DNA of 64,000 nt. It comes from Actinomucor elegans. Lineage: Eukaryota; Mucoromycota; Mucoromycetes; Mucorales; Mucoraceae. Location of the stretch: positions 310,001 to 374,000 of the forward strand of contig JAMSLZ010000014.1 in assembly GCA_026027325.1 (NCBI GenBank), given 5' to 3'. Under the pieces are notes generated by a model. That model was not told the origin of the DNA. It saw only the letters and a list, made by a program, of their open reading frames with translations, and ran no database searches. Made by a program: the position numbers and the translations under genes. This document shows positions 11,158-22,119 of this stretch, one piece after another. Every line of letters starts with the position of its first letter. Position 1 is the stretch's first letter.

Positions 11158-14100
11158 ATGCTCACTAGTAGATCAAAATCAATATCAATAGTGATATTAC
11201 TTCTGGTTCCATACATCGTATCTGCCTCTTTGCTCGTACCTATATCCTCTACCTTGTCTCATCATCATAAATCAGTAACGTTTGCTTGTTAAATATAAAG
11301 TTTTTTTTACTTATATATTAATATGCCTTATATAGTGCGTTGATATTGAAACACATAAAGATCAATGTGCCTTTGTCATTAATAACTGTCGTGGATTCAG
11401 TGGATTCTTTCTCAAGTTTTATTACTGTTCTACTCTATGGCGCCCACTTACTATCACCATCATGGTACTTAGAAATAAATGCAAGTAGCAATGTACACTA
11501 ATATGTATGTACATGTATAGCTTTCTGGCTTGTTGCTTTTGTTTGGTGCAGTTAGCGTAGTTGCTGCAGACTTTTTTTGTAAGTTAAAAAAAAGGGATAC
11601 AATTATTGTATCGTATTAACGATCAAAGATAGGCCCCAATCTACAAACGATATCATCTAGATTACAATTATCTGAAAGCATGGTAATGAAACGGAATAAA
11701 CAATTTGAATGCCTATTTTTTTGTTTATACGTTTGTTTTATGTAGGCTGGTGTAACTGTACTTGCCTTTGGAAATGGAAGTCCGGATCTGTTCAGTACAT
11801 TCACGTAAAGCTAGCATATTTATATCAAACAAAACAGGGCTTATAGTACATGTTTATTTTTAGGGCCATGAACAGCGGATCCGGATCATTAGCTATTGGT
11901 GAATTGATTGGAGCCGCTTTTTTCATTGTATCTGTTGTATCTGGCTGTATGGGTATCATTCGACCCTTCAGATCCAAGCGCATTACGTTTATGAGAGACG
12001 CGTCTTTTTTGACCGGAGCTATCATGATAATGACATGGATCGTATACCATCAACGTATATGCTGGTATCATGGTTTAATTTTGATTTGTTATTACATTAC
12101 GTACGTTATTGTTGTGGTGATGGGTGCCTATCGATTTCCAGGGGCAGAAACGCCTGCTTTGCCCGAGCCAAAGTCGGTGGTGATGGAACACTGCAATACA
12201 GAAGAATTATTGACTGAAACGTCAAGATTATTGCAGTCAGCCCAAGGTATTTAATGTATATCTTCGAGAGCGAGCGAGCGAACGATACTCAATTATGTAA
12301 AAGACAATAGCAAAAGTCCTCTTCGTTTGGATATTCCAGTTCACGGCTTTCAATCCCAGGAACATTTAGGACATATTATCAGACCCGTTTCTCCCAATTC
12401 ATCACACATGAGCCGCAGATCTTCACTGCACATTGACTCATATTTTCCTCGCACAACAAGCACCAATGGGTCCATCTCTTCCCGTTTATACCGTCATGCC
12501 ATGTCGCCTCGAATTGGTATGAGAACATCTCTGTTTAGTGCGATTGAGGTATGTAATGAATACTAATATTTGAAACAAGTGATTGACTTTTTTTTTCCGT
12601 AGTTTCAAGAGCAAGTGGCTACTATTAAACGAGCCAATAGTACCCAGCTGTATTCCACAGGCAAACGAGATAGTACTTCTGGTATCTTGAGAAAAAGACA
12701 TACCCAAGCATCTGTGCCATGTATATCTGCAAGAAGACAGCAGAGTGCAGATCTTCTCTTGCCTCATAGAACTCCTGAAGGCGGCAGCTCGAACAATGCC
12801 AACGATTACTTTACTTATATTTCTACTAATCAAAATCCGCCACTCATTAGCAACGATGAGCCAAATATGATACCTGAAATTAGATTAGCTCCACCTATTC
12901 ATGTAGAACAAGAGCAAGCATACCCCAATTCACCTATGATTATAGAAGACAATGTGAGCCTTCATGTGCCCACTACACCTTTGAAACAGCCTCACCACCA
13001 AGACGATACACTATTGCTAAAAGAATCTGTCTCAATTTCCATCTGGTTGGACGATATCTGCTGCACTTTGTTTCCTTCCTTGCAGGACTGGAATTCCAAA
13101 ACGTCCTTTGCTAAACTAAGTGCACTAGTGGCTGTTCCTTTGGTATTGGTTTTTACACTAACTTTACCTATTGCAGAAGGAGATGATGTCAAAGTTGACG
13201 ATATTGAGGTGGTGAATCCTGTTGAAGAATCTGCTCCTCCTACGCCTCAAATTGTAATTGATCAACTGCAACCACCATCTGCAAATACAAAGAGCTATCT
13301 AACTGTGCCCGTGTCTGCCAGAAGTTTATGTGATAGTGTAGAGGAAGAGCCTCTATTGGTGGAAGAAGAAGTTTTAGGATGGTGTCGTTGGTTAGTCGCT
13401 ACTCAAGCTATTTGTGCTTCCACTTTTGTTTCCAGTGTCATGGCTTGTAAGTTCGAATCTTGCATTGTGGTTCAAATGATTTACTTTTTTATTGTTGTTG
13501 TTGTAGTAAATGGATTCATACCCACAATCGGTATCTTGGTTGGGTTTTTGATTGGATGTACATTGAGTGGATTGGTGCTGTATTATACTAAAACCAATGA
13601 GGCACCTAAATGGCACTGGATGTTGTCGTTTGTAGGGTTTGTTATTGCGTTAAACTGGATCTTTTTGTTGGCCAACGAAATGGTGGGTCTTCTTCAAGCT
13701 TTAGGTGCTATTTTTGACATTAGTGAAGCTATCATGGGTTTAACTATCTTTGCATTGGTAATATGACCTAAATGAAAAACCAAATTGATATTAATATTGA
13801 CTATATATGTAGGGTAATAGTGTAGGTGATTTAGTAGCAAATACTGCCATAGCCAAGGTAAGTCAATAGATTGTATGTTGTATCAAGTGCTTATGCATTT
13901 TGATTAGATGGGTTTCCCTACAATGGCTATTTCAGCCTGTTATGCTGGTCCACTCCTAAGTAAGTATTACATACTAAACTATACTTACATTACTGATGTG
14001 TATTATATAAAAGATATGGTTCTAGGTGTTGGTATTTCCTCTACATATCAAACCTGGATCACGGGCAAGCCTTATGAGCTAGATATTGCACCTACTATCC

Positions 14101-14261
14101 TTATCTCTTCTGCAGGTTTAATTACCGTATTACTAAGTACTCTTATCGTTGTGAACATTAATGGTTACCATATCACCAAACATTTAGGCTGGTGGATGAT
14201 TATTGTTTATTCTACCTGTACCTTTATTAACGTGCTATTGGAATTCCACGTATTCAAGTAG
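11158..14261 (+). CDS. Cation/Ca2+ exchanger (NCX/CaCA family, NCLX/CCX type)
   Basis: Twelve-exon model join(11158..11274, 11336..11464, 11521..11578, 11633..11682, 11746..11804, 11864..12246, 12304..12548, 12603..13446, 13507..13757, 13813..13857, 13908..13959, 14014..14261) gives 826 aa. The hydrophobic N-terminus (LVPYIVSASLL) looks like a signal peptide or anchor. A Cys-containing lumenal segment follows (DQCAFVINNC... FYYC), then the first TM block with the alpha-1 repeat (CPNLQTISSRL near 102, LAFGNGSPDLFST near 125-135). A long, hydrophilic, poorly conserved loop comes next (about 235-580), then the second TM block with alpha-2 (ALGNSVGDLVANTAIAK near 711). GNGSPD and GNSVGD carry the ion-binding Asp/Asn positions of the family. 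It probably moves Ca2+ against Na+ or H+ across a vacuolar, ER or mitochondrial membrane; the location cannot be read from the sequence. SET1 starts only 141 bp downstream. Confidence 0.92.
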
Positions 14262-14402
14262 TTCTTATAACGTGACTTGGCTTTTTACTGCCACTACTAC
14301 TGTCTATAGTGGTAGAAGTAGCATATCACATTCTATTAAACACATATTTTTTTTATTAAATTCTCTATATATCACCGTTTTTTTTTTCGTATGCTATAAG
14401 AT

Positions 14403-17400
14403 ATGAGGTACATTTGAGAAAAACCAAACAAAGTTGGAAGCTAATGTTGTATTCTTAGCCGCATTAATACTCTACATTGTAACTATAAAGTTATATACGA
14501 TCCCGAACTTGATTCCAGTCTAGTCAAACAAAGCAACATTCCCATACTTGAGTATGAGTCTATCATCAGAGACAAACCTCAGGATCCACGTCCTTCCAAA
14601 GTAGATTATGAGAAAAAGAGCCGATTGTATACAACCCTTTTCCAGGTCGTCGACTTCGACAAGGTAAAAAAAATAAAAGGGGGGGGAATGACTCTATAGG
14701 TAACTATTCAGTGTCTAACTTGTTCTCTATAGAAGCAGAAATACACAGAGAACAACCATCAAACTGTACTAGTATCCAATATTTCACCACTTAGCACTGA
14801 ATCTCAGATCATCACGGTCCTATCAGTTTATGGCACCGTACTTGGTATTGAAATCATCAAGGACCCTTTTACTGGAGGACCTTTGGGTTTAGCCAATGTC
14901 ACTTTTATTGATAAAGCTTCAGCATTACGCGCTGTCAAGGATGGCAACGGTCGACGCGTCGTGATTTCTGATGCTATTCAAATTGAGTTTGATATGAAAG
15001 GTAAAGTTTTGTATGCATTTAACAGCCTTGTGTAACTCGGAAATAGGCGATAAGATGAAAGCCGCTATTGCTGCTTCTGCGGCTGTCTTTTCTCCGGCGG
15101 ACAAAATTCCCGACCATAGCGAAGACGTTATAAAGAAGCCTCTGATTTTGAAAAGATACTCCAGCATACCATCAGCGGATGCAGACCAGGGAACAAGGAC
15201 GAAACCTTCTCGTTGGGGTAAGCCTATGACTGATTTCATTCATAAAAGTTATCAAGACTATCGATCGAAACCCATCTACCAAGAAAAAAGAGATACAGTA
15301 AGCATCCCTTGACTTTTTTTTTCTTTGGTTTATTCATTACTTATACTATAATGAACATAAGCCTCCACCTTTACCTTCCGATGAACAAAGGTCATATACA
15401 AAAGCTGTCATTTCGAGAAAGTGTCTACCGTTTATGCGCGGTGCACTTGAAGAATTAGAAAGGATCTTTTATCCATTTGGTTATATTGATGTATGTATGT
15501 ATAAGTCTGTAGCAATATCATATAAACCTTTATTTGACAAAAACCTTTTTTATTATCATAGATTTACCATGATGCGAATAATTGGTTTATTATATTTGAA
15601 TCCAAGTCTTCTGCTCTTCAAGCGCAACAATTCATATATGATAATAATCAGCGCGTCATTGGTTATCCTATTCAGCTATCCATACCTGCTATATCTATGT
15701 CGACAAAAGTTGATCATTGCCATGATACTGCTTCTTCTGCTGATTTAGTTTTGTCTGCTAAAAAGATCCTGTTTGATCAATTAGCTGATATCTTTCTCAA
15801 AGATCTCAAGAATCGGATTGCAGGACCATGTATATATGACTTTCTTAACCCTTCACTGACCATCAAACCACCTGTAGAAGAACATTCTTTTCCTTTAGCA
15901 GCAACAATGCCCACAACAGCAACAACAACAATAACAACGGCAGCAGATGCACTTCAATCTGATATTGTAGCTGCCAGTACTCGGCAAGACGATGATCACC
16001 CTACTATTGACATCTACAAACTACCACGTTTCAAACGAAAATCTATTTTGCAACCTTCGTTCGAGCCCACATCGACACCAGATGCTAATGTACACACCAC
16101 AATGCCAAACAAGGCCAACTTGGACATTATATCCACTATCATACGTCCTCCTTCATCCTTGACAATTGCACAACAAGCGCCGTTAGAGCGCCGCCCATCT
16201 CAATCCAATCAACAAAAACAAGATAGTAGCAGCAGTGATGAAGATTTCCTCGGCACAACGGTCTCTTCTACAAAGCAACAGCCCGTTCAACGGAAAAGCT
16301 TTTCTGTCGCTAACCGTCGTCTCAGTATCAGTGTGAACACCAGCGACAGTGACAGTAGTATAGACAACGAAGAAGCCTACCGTCGTATTACTTCTCGAAA
16401 GAAAAAGAAGCCTATGCTTCCTAAACGACGCAAATCTATTGCTCCTACAAGCACTTTGCCAAGAAAGAAAGCCAGCATCCACATGGTGATTGAGGAAACA
16501 CCGCCTGTGAACTCACCTTCCAATATGGAAATTGATATTGATACAATAACACCACCACCACCAGCAGCAAAAGAGCCTTTCAAGGAACTAGAATTCGACC
16601 AGGCTTTGTTGGACAAGATCTTAATGGATGTAGGCCAACCCGATCCCGAGGTCGAGGCTTGGCTCACCAATGACGAGGAGATGGTAACACTCAATAAGGA
16701 ATGGGACCCATTTTATCAGACAAAAGATGTAGAAGATCTAGAGTATTTACGTGTAGCCTTGGTTGAAAAAGTACCAGAAATAACCGATCTGGCTTATGGT
16801 AAGTAAAAGAGTAGTTTTTTTTTATTGTGTGTATATAGCAAGAAACTAACCAGATACATCAATAAAGCACTGGATCATATTGAGAAACGCATGTCTCAGT
16901 CTGCTCGTACGCGAGGTTACTATCCTATTCCCGATTCCGTCAAAGCAACCTATCTCAACAAAAATAAAGCCCTCTTTGAACCACCACCATCTCTTCCTCT
17001 ACTACCACTACACCCACGACATCATGGTATGATGATGACAGCTGAATTAGATGTCCTTGATTGCGCTAGCCCATTTAAACGCCCAAAAAGACGGCTGGAG
17101 TTGCAAAAATCACCTATTCATGAATGGGGCCTGTACGCCAAAGAGCCGATTCAAGCCAACGAGATGGTGATTGAATATATAGGTGAAGTAGTGCATCTAC
17201 AAGTAGCCAGAAAACGCGAATGCGAGTACAAGCGGTGTGGTATTGTCAGTATTTTTTTGTTTCGCGTGGATGAAGATCTAGTGATTGACGCTACAAAGAA
17301 AGGAAATATGGCTCGATTTATTAATCATTGTTGCACGGTAATTTTTTTTTTTTTTGGGAGTTATTTCTTTAGTAATATACTAATCTACATTTTGAAAGCC

Positions 17401-17642
17401 TAATTGCACTGCGAAAATAGTAAAGGTAGATCAGCAAAAAAGGGTTGTCATATACGCAAATCGAGATATAGAGATAGGTGAAGAAATCACTTATGACTAC
17501 AAATTTCCTAGAGAAATAGAAAAGATGCCTTGTCTCTGTGGTAGCAAGTTTTGTAAGGGAACGTAAGTGTACAGATCAATGAAATGAGAGATTTATTGTT
17601 TTATTAACTTTTTGATTCAAAAATATGTATAGGTTAAACTAA
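14403..17642 (+). CDS. SET1: Histone H3K4 methyltransferase Set1 (COMPASS catalytic subunit)
   Basis: Model join(14403..14407, 14459..14663, 14733..15000, 15047..15297, 15362..15490, 15562..16802, 16854..17337, 17399..17562, 17633..17642), 918 aa. Order of parts: an [12 protein letters not shown]-terminus; an RRM at about 75-155 ([10 protein letters not shown]... VTFIDKASA); a second RNA-binding/N-SET-like region near 250-320; a Ser/Lys-rich middle; an n-SET block (ARTRGYYPI); a SET domain at about 780-900 ([34 protein letters not shown]); and a post-[14 protein letters not shown] ending LN, the hallmark Set1 C-terminus. The first coding exon (ATG AG) is only 5 nt and the last is 10 nt. The intron starting at 16803 could instead end at 16838, adding five residues. 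The preceding exchanger stop lies 141 bp upstream, so the promoter must be very compact. Confidence 0.93.
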
Positions 17643-18591
17643 TAGTATATATGTATATGACATAATAAAATCTCTAGATTTCACCTATTTTATGACCAAC
17701 GGGAATGGCAAGCAATCCGACGTCTTAAATTGATAGCGAAAGCAAAGATCTATAGAAAAAAATTTGATCATTACAACCCACTATTCAATAAGGGCTCTAA
17801 TAGATGTAGCTTTTTATTCTGGACATGTACTAGTCATTATACTGGGATGACTCAAGAGATCTACAGATCATTAAATTTAGTTTTGCTTAAAATGTGTACA
17901 TTTACTATTCCTAATTAAAATAAAATGTAATGCTCATCACTAAAAAAAAAAAAAAAAAAAAAAAAAAGTCCTAAAAGATGCAGTATGATAGTTTGGACTT
18001 GCACTTCGTAAAAGATATGACATCAAACTGGAATTGGTCATGATCTACAAATGAAGTTAATGGAATAATTCTAAAAAAAAAACCAATGACGAATCCCTTA
18101 AAGGCCTAATGATCATACTTTTCTCTATTTTGTAAATGGCTTAGATAGCGTTATAATTATTTTCCCCTACAACTGTCATAGTTGAGCCTATTAGAGAATA
18201 TGTCTATGCATTTGTTCTTCTTGAAATCACGCACGTTTTGGTTGTATTACAAAAAAAAAAATTCAACAAAGAGCCTTAGGTTTAAGAAAATATAAATATC
18301 CGATGCGCACAGTCATCCTGTACAAACTTTGGTAATACACCATGCACTTATTTAGACTTTTCTATTTGATGAGCATTGCATTAAAAAGTAAATCAAAAGG
18401 ATGAAATTTCTGTAAACAGCGAATCTTCGATGCCCAATCAAAAAGCATATACTCATTTAAACTCAGTTCAGAAAAGTCTATGGTTTAAGCAATTTGGTAG
18501 CTTTGATTTTGCAGTGTTTCACTTTATTTACATTCGCTTCTTTTAGCTCTCTTTTTCTTTTTTTTGGAAGCAGTATATTTTCTTTTATAAT
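17643..18591. other. Intergenic region with possible transposase scrap
   Basis: Contains the open frame discussed separately (17684-17918), a poly(A) tract of about 26 bases (17942-17967) and otherwise unstructured AT-rich sequence. A T-rich stretch precedes the next ATG at 18592. Confidence 0.4.
17684..17918 (+). pseudogene. Possible Tc1/IS630-type transposase fragment
   Basis: A reading frame of about 75 residues reads smoothly. Its spacing of H..NP..NKG, then FLFWTCTSHYTGM, then IYRSL resembles the central part of Tc1/IS630 DDE transposases, where a WGC..YHG.G motif precedes a conserved YI segment. No start codon, no second catalytic Asp block and no flanking terminal inverted repeats were seen. 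The likeness is weak and the fragment could be a chance ORF just after SET1. Confidence 0.3.
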
Positions 18592-18984
18592 ATGAAGACC
18601 TTTGTTAGTCCTGGTAATGCTACTTGCTGCAGTTTGCTATCCTTTTGTGGCATTATCTTTCTCGTAAATAAACTCATCATTTGATATAATCTTCTCGAAA
18701 TTAAAACACGAACTTGTTTTTTTTATATACATAGGTTATCCTCGGCATGGCATTTGATGCAGAAGTCGAGATTTTAACAGAATTCACGTCTGATCCTGAC
18801 GATCCTAAGGCTACTGCAAAGGCCTGTTTTACTGCTGCTATTGTATATGCTTGTTTCTTGGGTTTCTGTGGTTGTCAGGTAAGCATTTGTTTCCAAGTCC
18901 ATGTGCGTGCGCGTCAATAACTCACCATTTTGTAACTAGATGTTGGTTCACAAGTTCAATTCACGTAACCAAATTCAACTTTAA
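18592..18984 (+). CDS. V-ATPase small membrane subunit (RNASEK / yeast subunit f type)
   Basis: Three-exon model join(18592..18663, 18735..18878, 18940..18984) gives 86 aa. Two hydrophobic helices (residues ~12-30 and ~55-75) flank an acidic loop with an NDPED-like DPDDPKA segment. The N-terminus VSPGNATCCSLLSFCG and the end of helix 2 (FCGCQ) match the pattern of the small Vo subunit called f in yeast and RNASEK in animals. In that family the protein sits in the membrane-embedded Vo ring complex of the proton pump. The short length and both introns fit a real small gene. It converges with the acyltransferase gene, with about 210 bp between stops. Confidence 0.8.
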
Positions 18985-19193
18985 AGATGTATACCAACAT
19001 TACAAAGATGGCCGTACGATAAAAGTCCCACTTTCCCCTTCTTTCGATATCCGTGTTTCAAGTTTACTAATAAAAAATAGGCTCTATTTTTATGTATTCT
19101 TTTTATTCAGATAGAGAGTTGGATTGAAAGGGATATGTGTGTATATATAGATTTGTAAAAAGGAAAAAATATTATATGATAGTCTATTATATA

Positions 19194-20256
19194 TTACTGA
19201 GTCTTTTTGTATGGAGGTGTGATATCTTTAAGAGCTTCAAGCATTTGATCGCGACACTTGTTGGCAAGTTTTTCAATATCTGCAGATTCTTCTTTGACAT
19301 CTGCAGTTTCGATAGGTGGTAAGACTAAAAAAAAAGGGGGAGACAGTTAGTAAAGGGTCTCAATAAGATACTTTGGAATAATTACCTCTGCAACGAAGAG
19401 TGCCGGGATTAAATCTCTTTTCTTTTGAACTATAGAACTCGTAGTAATTGGCAAAGACAACAGGAACAATGGGTACACGTGCTTGAACGGCCATATAAAA
19501 TGCGCCTTTTTTGAAAGGAAGAAGAGTGACCTCACCTTCATGTCCACGCGTTCCTTCAGGGAAAACCCAAACATTCGTCTATTAAAAAAAATAAGGAACA
19601 TTAGCCCTGAGCAAGTTTAATTTTTGTTCAACTTACATTCTTTTTATGGATATCTTCAGCAGCACGACGAGCTTCTTTGACAGCGTTTTCTCTGTTCTTG
19701 CGATCCAAAAAGATGGCATTACTCAACGTCACTATAGAAATTAAGTCAGTAATCAGATCATAAAACACTTGGTTGCAACTTACTAAACCAGCCCAAGAAA
19801 GGATAATACTTTAATTGCTTCTTTGCGACAATAGCTGTGTTCTTGGGATACACTATACCCATCAACATGACATCTAAGCTGGACTGATGGTTACAGACAT
19901 AGATAACTGGGCCATCGACTTTATGAAGGTTCTCTTCGCCTTCAGCAACGACGGTCAATCGAGTCATGAAACCGCCGAGAAGGTAATAACCTCGAGCGAC
20001 AGTGTAATTGATCAAACCAGCTTTACCAAACAGAGGGAAGATAATAGAAACACACATGCCATAAATGGCCATAATCACTAGACAAACTGTAGTCATGATG
20101 GAACGATAGTAAAAACCACCATAATTACGGTACATGATTAGAAATGTCACGACTGACACGGCAATGACAGGCCAACTCAACAAAGACATTACTGTATAGG
20201 TGTTAGTTGCAATGGTTTTTTTCAGTGCAATACCATGAATTACCTTGTTCTTTCAT
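19194..20256 (-). CDS. 1-acyl-sn-glycerol-3-phosphate acyltransferase (PlsC/AGPAT)
   Basis: Five-exon model complement(join(19194..19324, 19386..19578, 19637..19731, 19784..20191, 20244..20256)) gives 279 aa. It converts lysophosphatidic acid plus acyl-CoA to phosphatidic acid, normally in the ER or lipid-droplet membrane. The N-terminus has two hydrophobic segments (about 7-25 and 37-58). Catalytic block I NHQSSLD lies at about 105-111, [14 protein letters not shown] follows, and block III FPEGTR lies at about 178-183; length and order fit fungal Slc1-type enzymes. The first exon encodes only MKEQ plus one base. The start at the next Met (20189, MSLLSW) is the alternative if that exon is wrong. 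The gene is divergent from the YANK kinase, sharing about 410 bp upstream. Pah1 at 54-57 kb uses the product. Confidence 0.92.
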
Positions 20257-20666
20257 CTTTTTTTAAGTGAATGCAAAGAAAAAAGAATAATCAAGTATTT
20301 TATAGCCCAAAAAATGCCCCAAAATCACATTCAGCGTCACATTGGAGCTTGAAAGCTCTAAAGATGAATGCAAACTCAGATGAGTTGATTTGTTTTCCAT
20401 GTGATGATGACCTTTATAGTAAGCTAAAGGGTGGTTGATTGATAACGTCTTGAAAGAAACCGAGTTTCAAGTAGTTTCCAACAATGAAAAAACCGAACAA
20501 TTTCATGTGTGTATCAGTGCGTTACACCTAGTTTTTTAATTTTTTTTTTTTTTTTTTTTTTTCTGTTGGTTCGTTGTATAATCACATATTTTGTGTATTT
20601 TTTTTTCTCTTTTTCTCTTTTTTTCTCTTTCTCTCTTTTTTTTTTTAAAAAAAAAAGTCGTGTATT
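20257..20666. promoter_or_regulatory. Shared divergent upstream region (acyltransferase / YANK kinase)
   Basis: About 410 bases lie between two divergent start codons. The kinase side carries long T and CT tracts (about 20529-20650) directly before the ATG, including a T run of more than 20 bases. No clear TATA box is seen. Function as a bidirectional promoter is inferred from geometry only. Confidence 0.4.
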
Positions 20667-22119
20667 ATGGGCGCTTTATGCTGTAAAGAACAAGAAGAAG
20701 TTGACTATTCTCAAGGTACTTGTAATCAATATGGATACAACTTCATATACTCACTGTTTTCTAGGACCTGAGCTGGGTCATTTCCAGTTACTCAAAATCA
20801 TTGGTAAAGGAGCGTTTGGCAAAGTCCGAATCGTCCAACATAAACGCACCAAAAAGAAGTACGCTTTAAAATACATCAATAAAACCACATGTATAAAGCA
20901 AAAAGCAACAGCCAATATTATCCTCGAACGTACTATCCTCGAACGTATTGACTACCCACTGATAGCGAATTTAAGGTACGCTTTTCAAGACGATGAAACG
21001 TTATTTATGGCTCTGGACTTGATGCTTGGTGGTGATTTACGGCATCAGCTCGAACATCAGCCTATTCCTGAAGCCCAGATTCGACACCACGTAGCTACAA
21101 TCGCGTTATCTTTGGGCTATTTACACAAAAAACGTATCGCTCATCGAGATATTAAGCCAGAGAATATTTTGCTGGATAAAAAGGGCTACTGTCATCTCAG
21201 TGATTTCAATATAGCGGCACAGTTCACACCGAGTCAGCCACTGATGTGGAGTATGGCGGGGACCATGGCTTATATGGCACCAGAAATGTTGGCCAGAAAA
21301 GGCTATTGTACTTCCGTTGATTGGTGGAGTTTAGGTATTGTTACTTATGAACTCGTATTTGGCAAGGTAACAAAATATGAAACAAACAAAAAAACCAACT
21401 ATGGATACTAACAAGAATGATTGTTTCAAGCGTCCATATATTGCGCAATCAAAAGAAAGTTTGGCCTATGCTATTATACACGACCCGCTTGAATTTCCGA
21501 GTAATGCATACGAGACTGTATCAAAAGAATGTATTGATGTGATTCGTGGTGTAAGCTATTATATATATATATATATATATGCATAATATACATATATGTA
21601 TGTAACTAAACATTCTGCAATAGTTGCTGGACAAATCACCTTTCCATAGATTAGGTTGTAATACCAATGGATTCGAAGACTTTAAAATGCATCCTTGGTT
21701 TAGAGATTTAGATTGGGATTTATTGGAAAATAAGCAGCTGACTCCACCTATTCGCGAGGTATGTATGACATGTATCATCTAACAAAAAAAAAATCTAACG
21801 CTTCAAACAGAAACGCCTCAAAAAAACCCAAAAAGATCAGCTGTTATTTCAAGAAGATGGTCTTAAATCACATAAACGAATCTCACCTGTCAAAACTAGT
21901 CTGGATGCAGAAAGCCCTGTTACAGAAGAAGCTAGATACCGAATGCAGCTTGAAGACCAGTTTTTAAACTTTGATTACAAACAACATCAAATGGTTGAAG
22001 AAGAAGATCATTTTAGTAGTTTTTTGGAGCAAAGAAGAAACTCGCTTAAACGACAATATGATCGATTTCGACGTAGATCTCAGTCTAGTTATCAAGATTT
22101 GCCACCTTATTCTGACTAA
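20667..22119 (+). CDS. AGC-group protein kinase, YANK/STK32 type, probably lipid-anchored
   Basis: Five-exon model join(20667..20715, 20765..21366, 21431..21550, 21624..21758, 21811..22119) gives 404 aa. Kinase domain at about 22-290: glycine loop GKGAFGKV (30-37), VAIK-like YALKYI, HRDIKPEN, and DFN in place of DFG, then an APE motif (MAPEML). DFN is the usual state in STK32/YANK kinases, so it does not argue for inactivity. The N-terminus MGALCC has Gly2 for possible myristoylation and a Cys pair for palmitoylation, pointing to membrane attachment (inference). The C-terminal ~100 residues are charged and end RSQSSYQDLPPYSD. An in-frame read-through of the first intron upstream is an artefact; the MGALCC start with splice at 20716 fits the family better. 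The third intron holds a (TA)n run. Confidence 0.9.

Noticed and set aside
20509..20666. Upstream extension of the YANK kinase through the T tract
   Set aside because: A Phe-rich translation of a T tract is not credible, and the MGALCC start with a splice is typical for the family.
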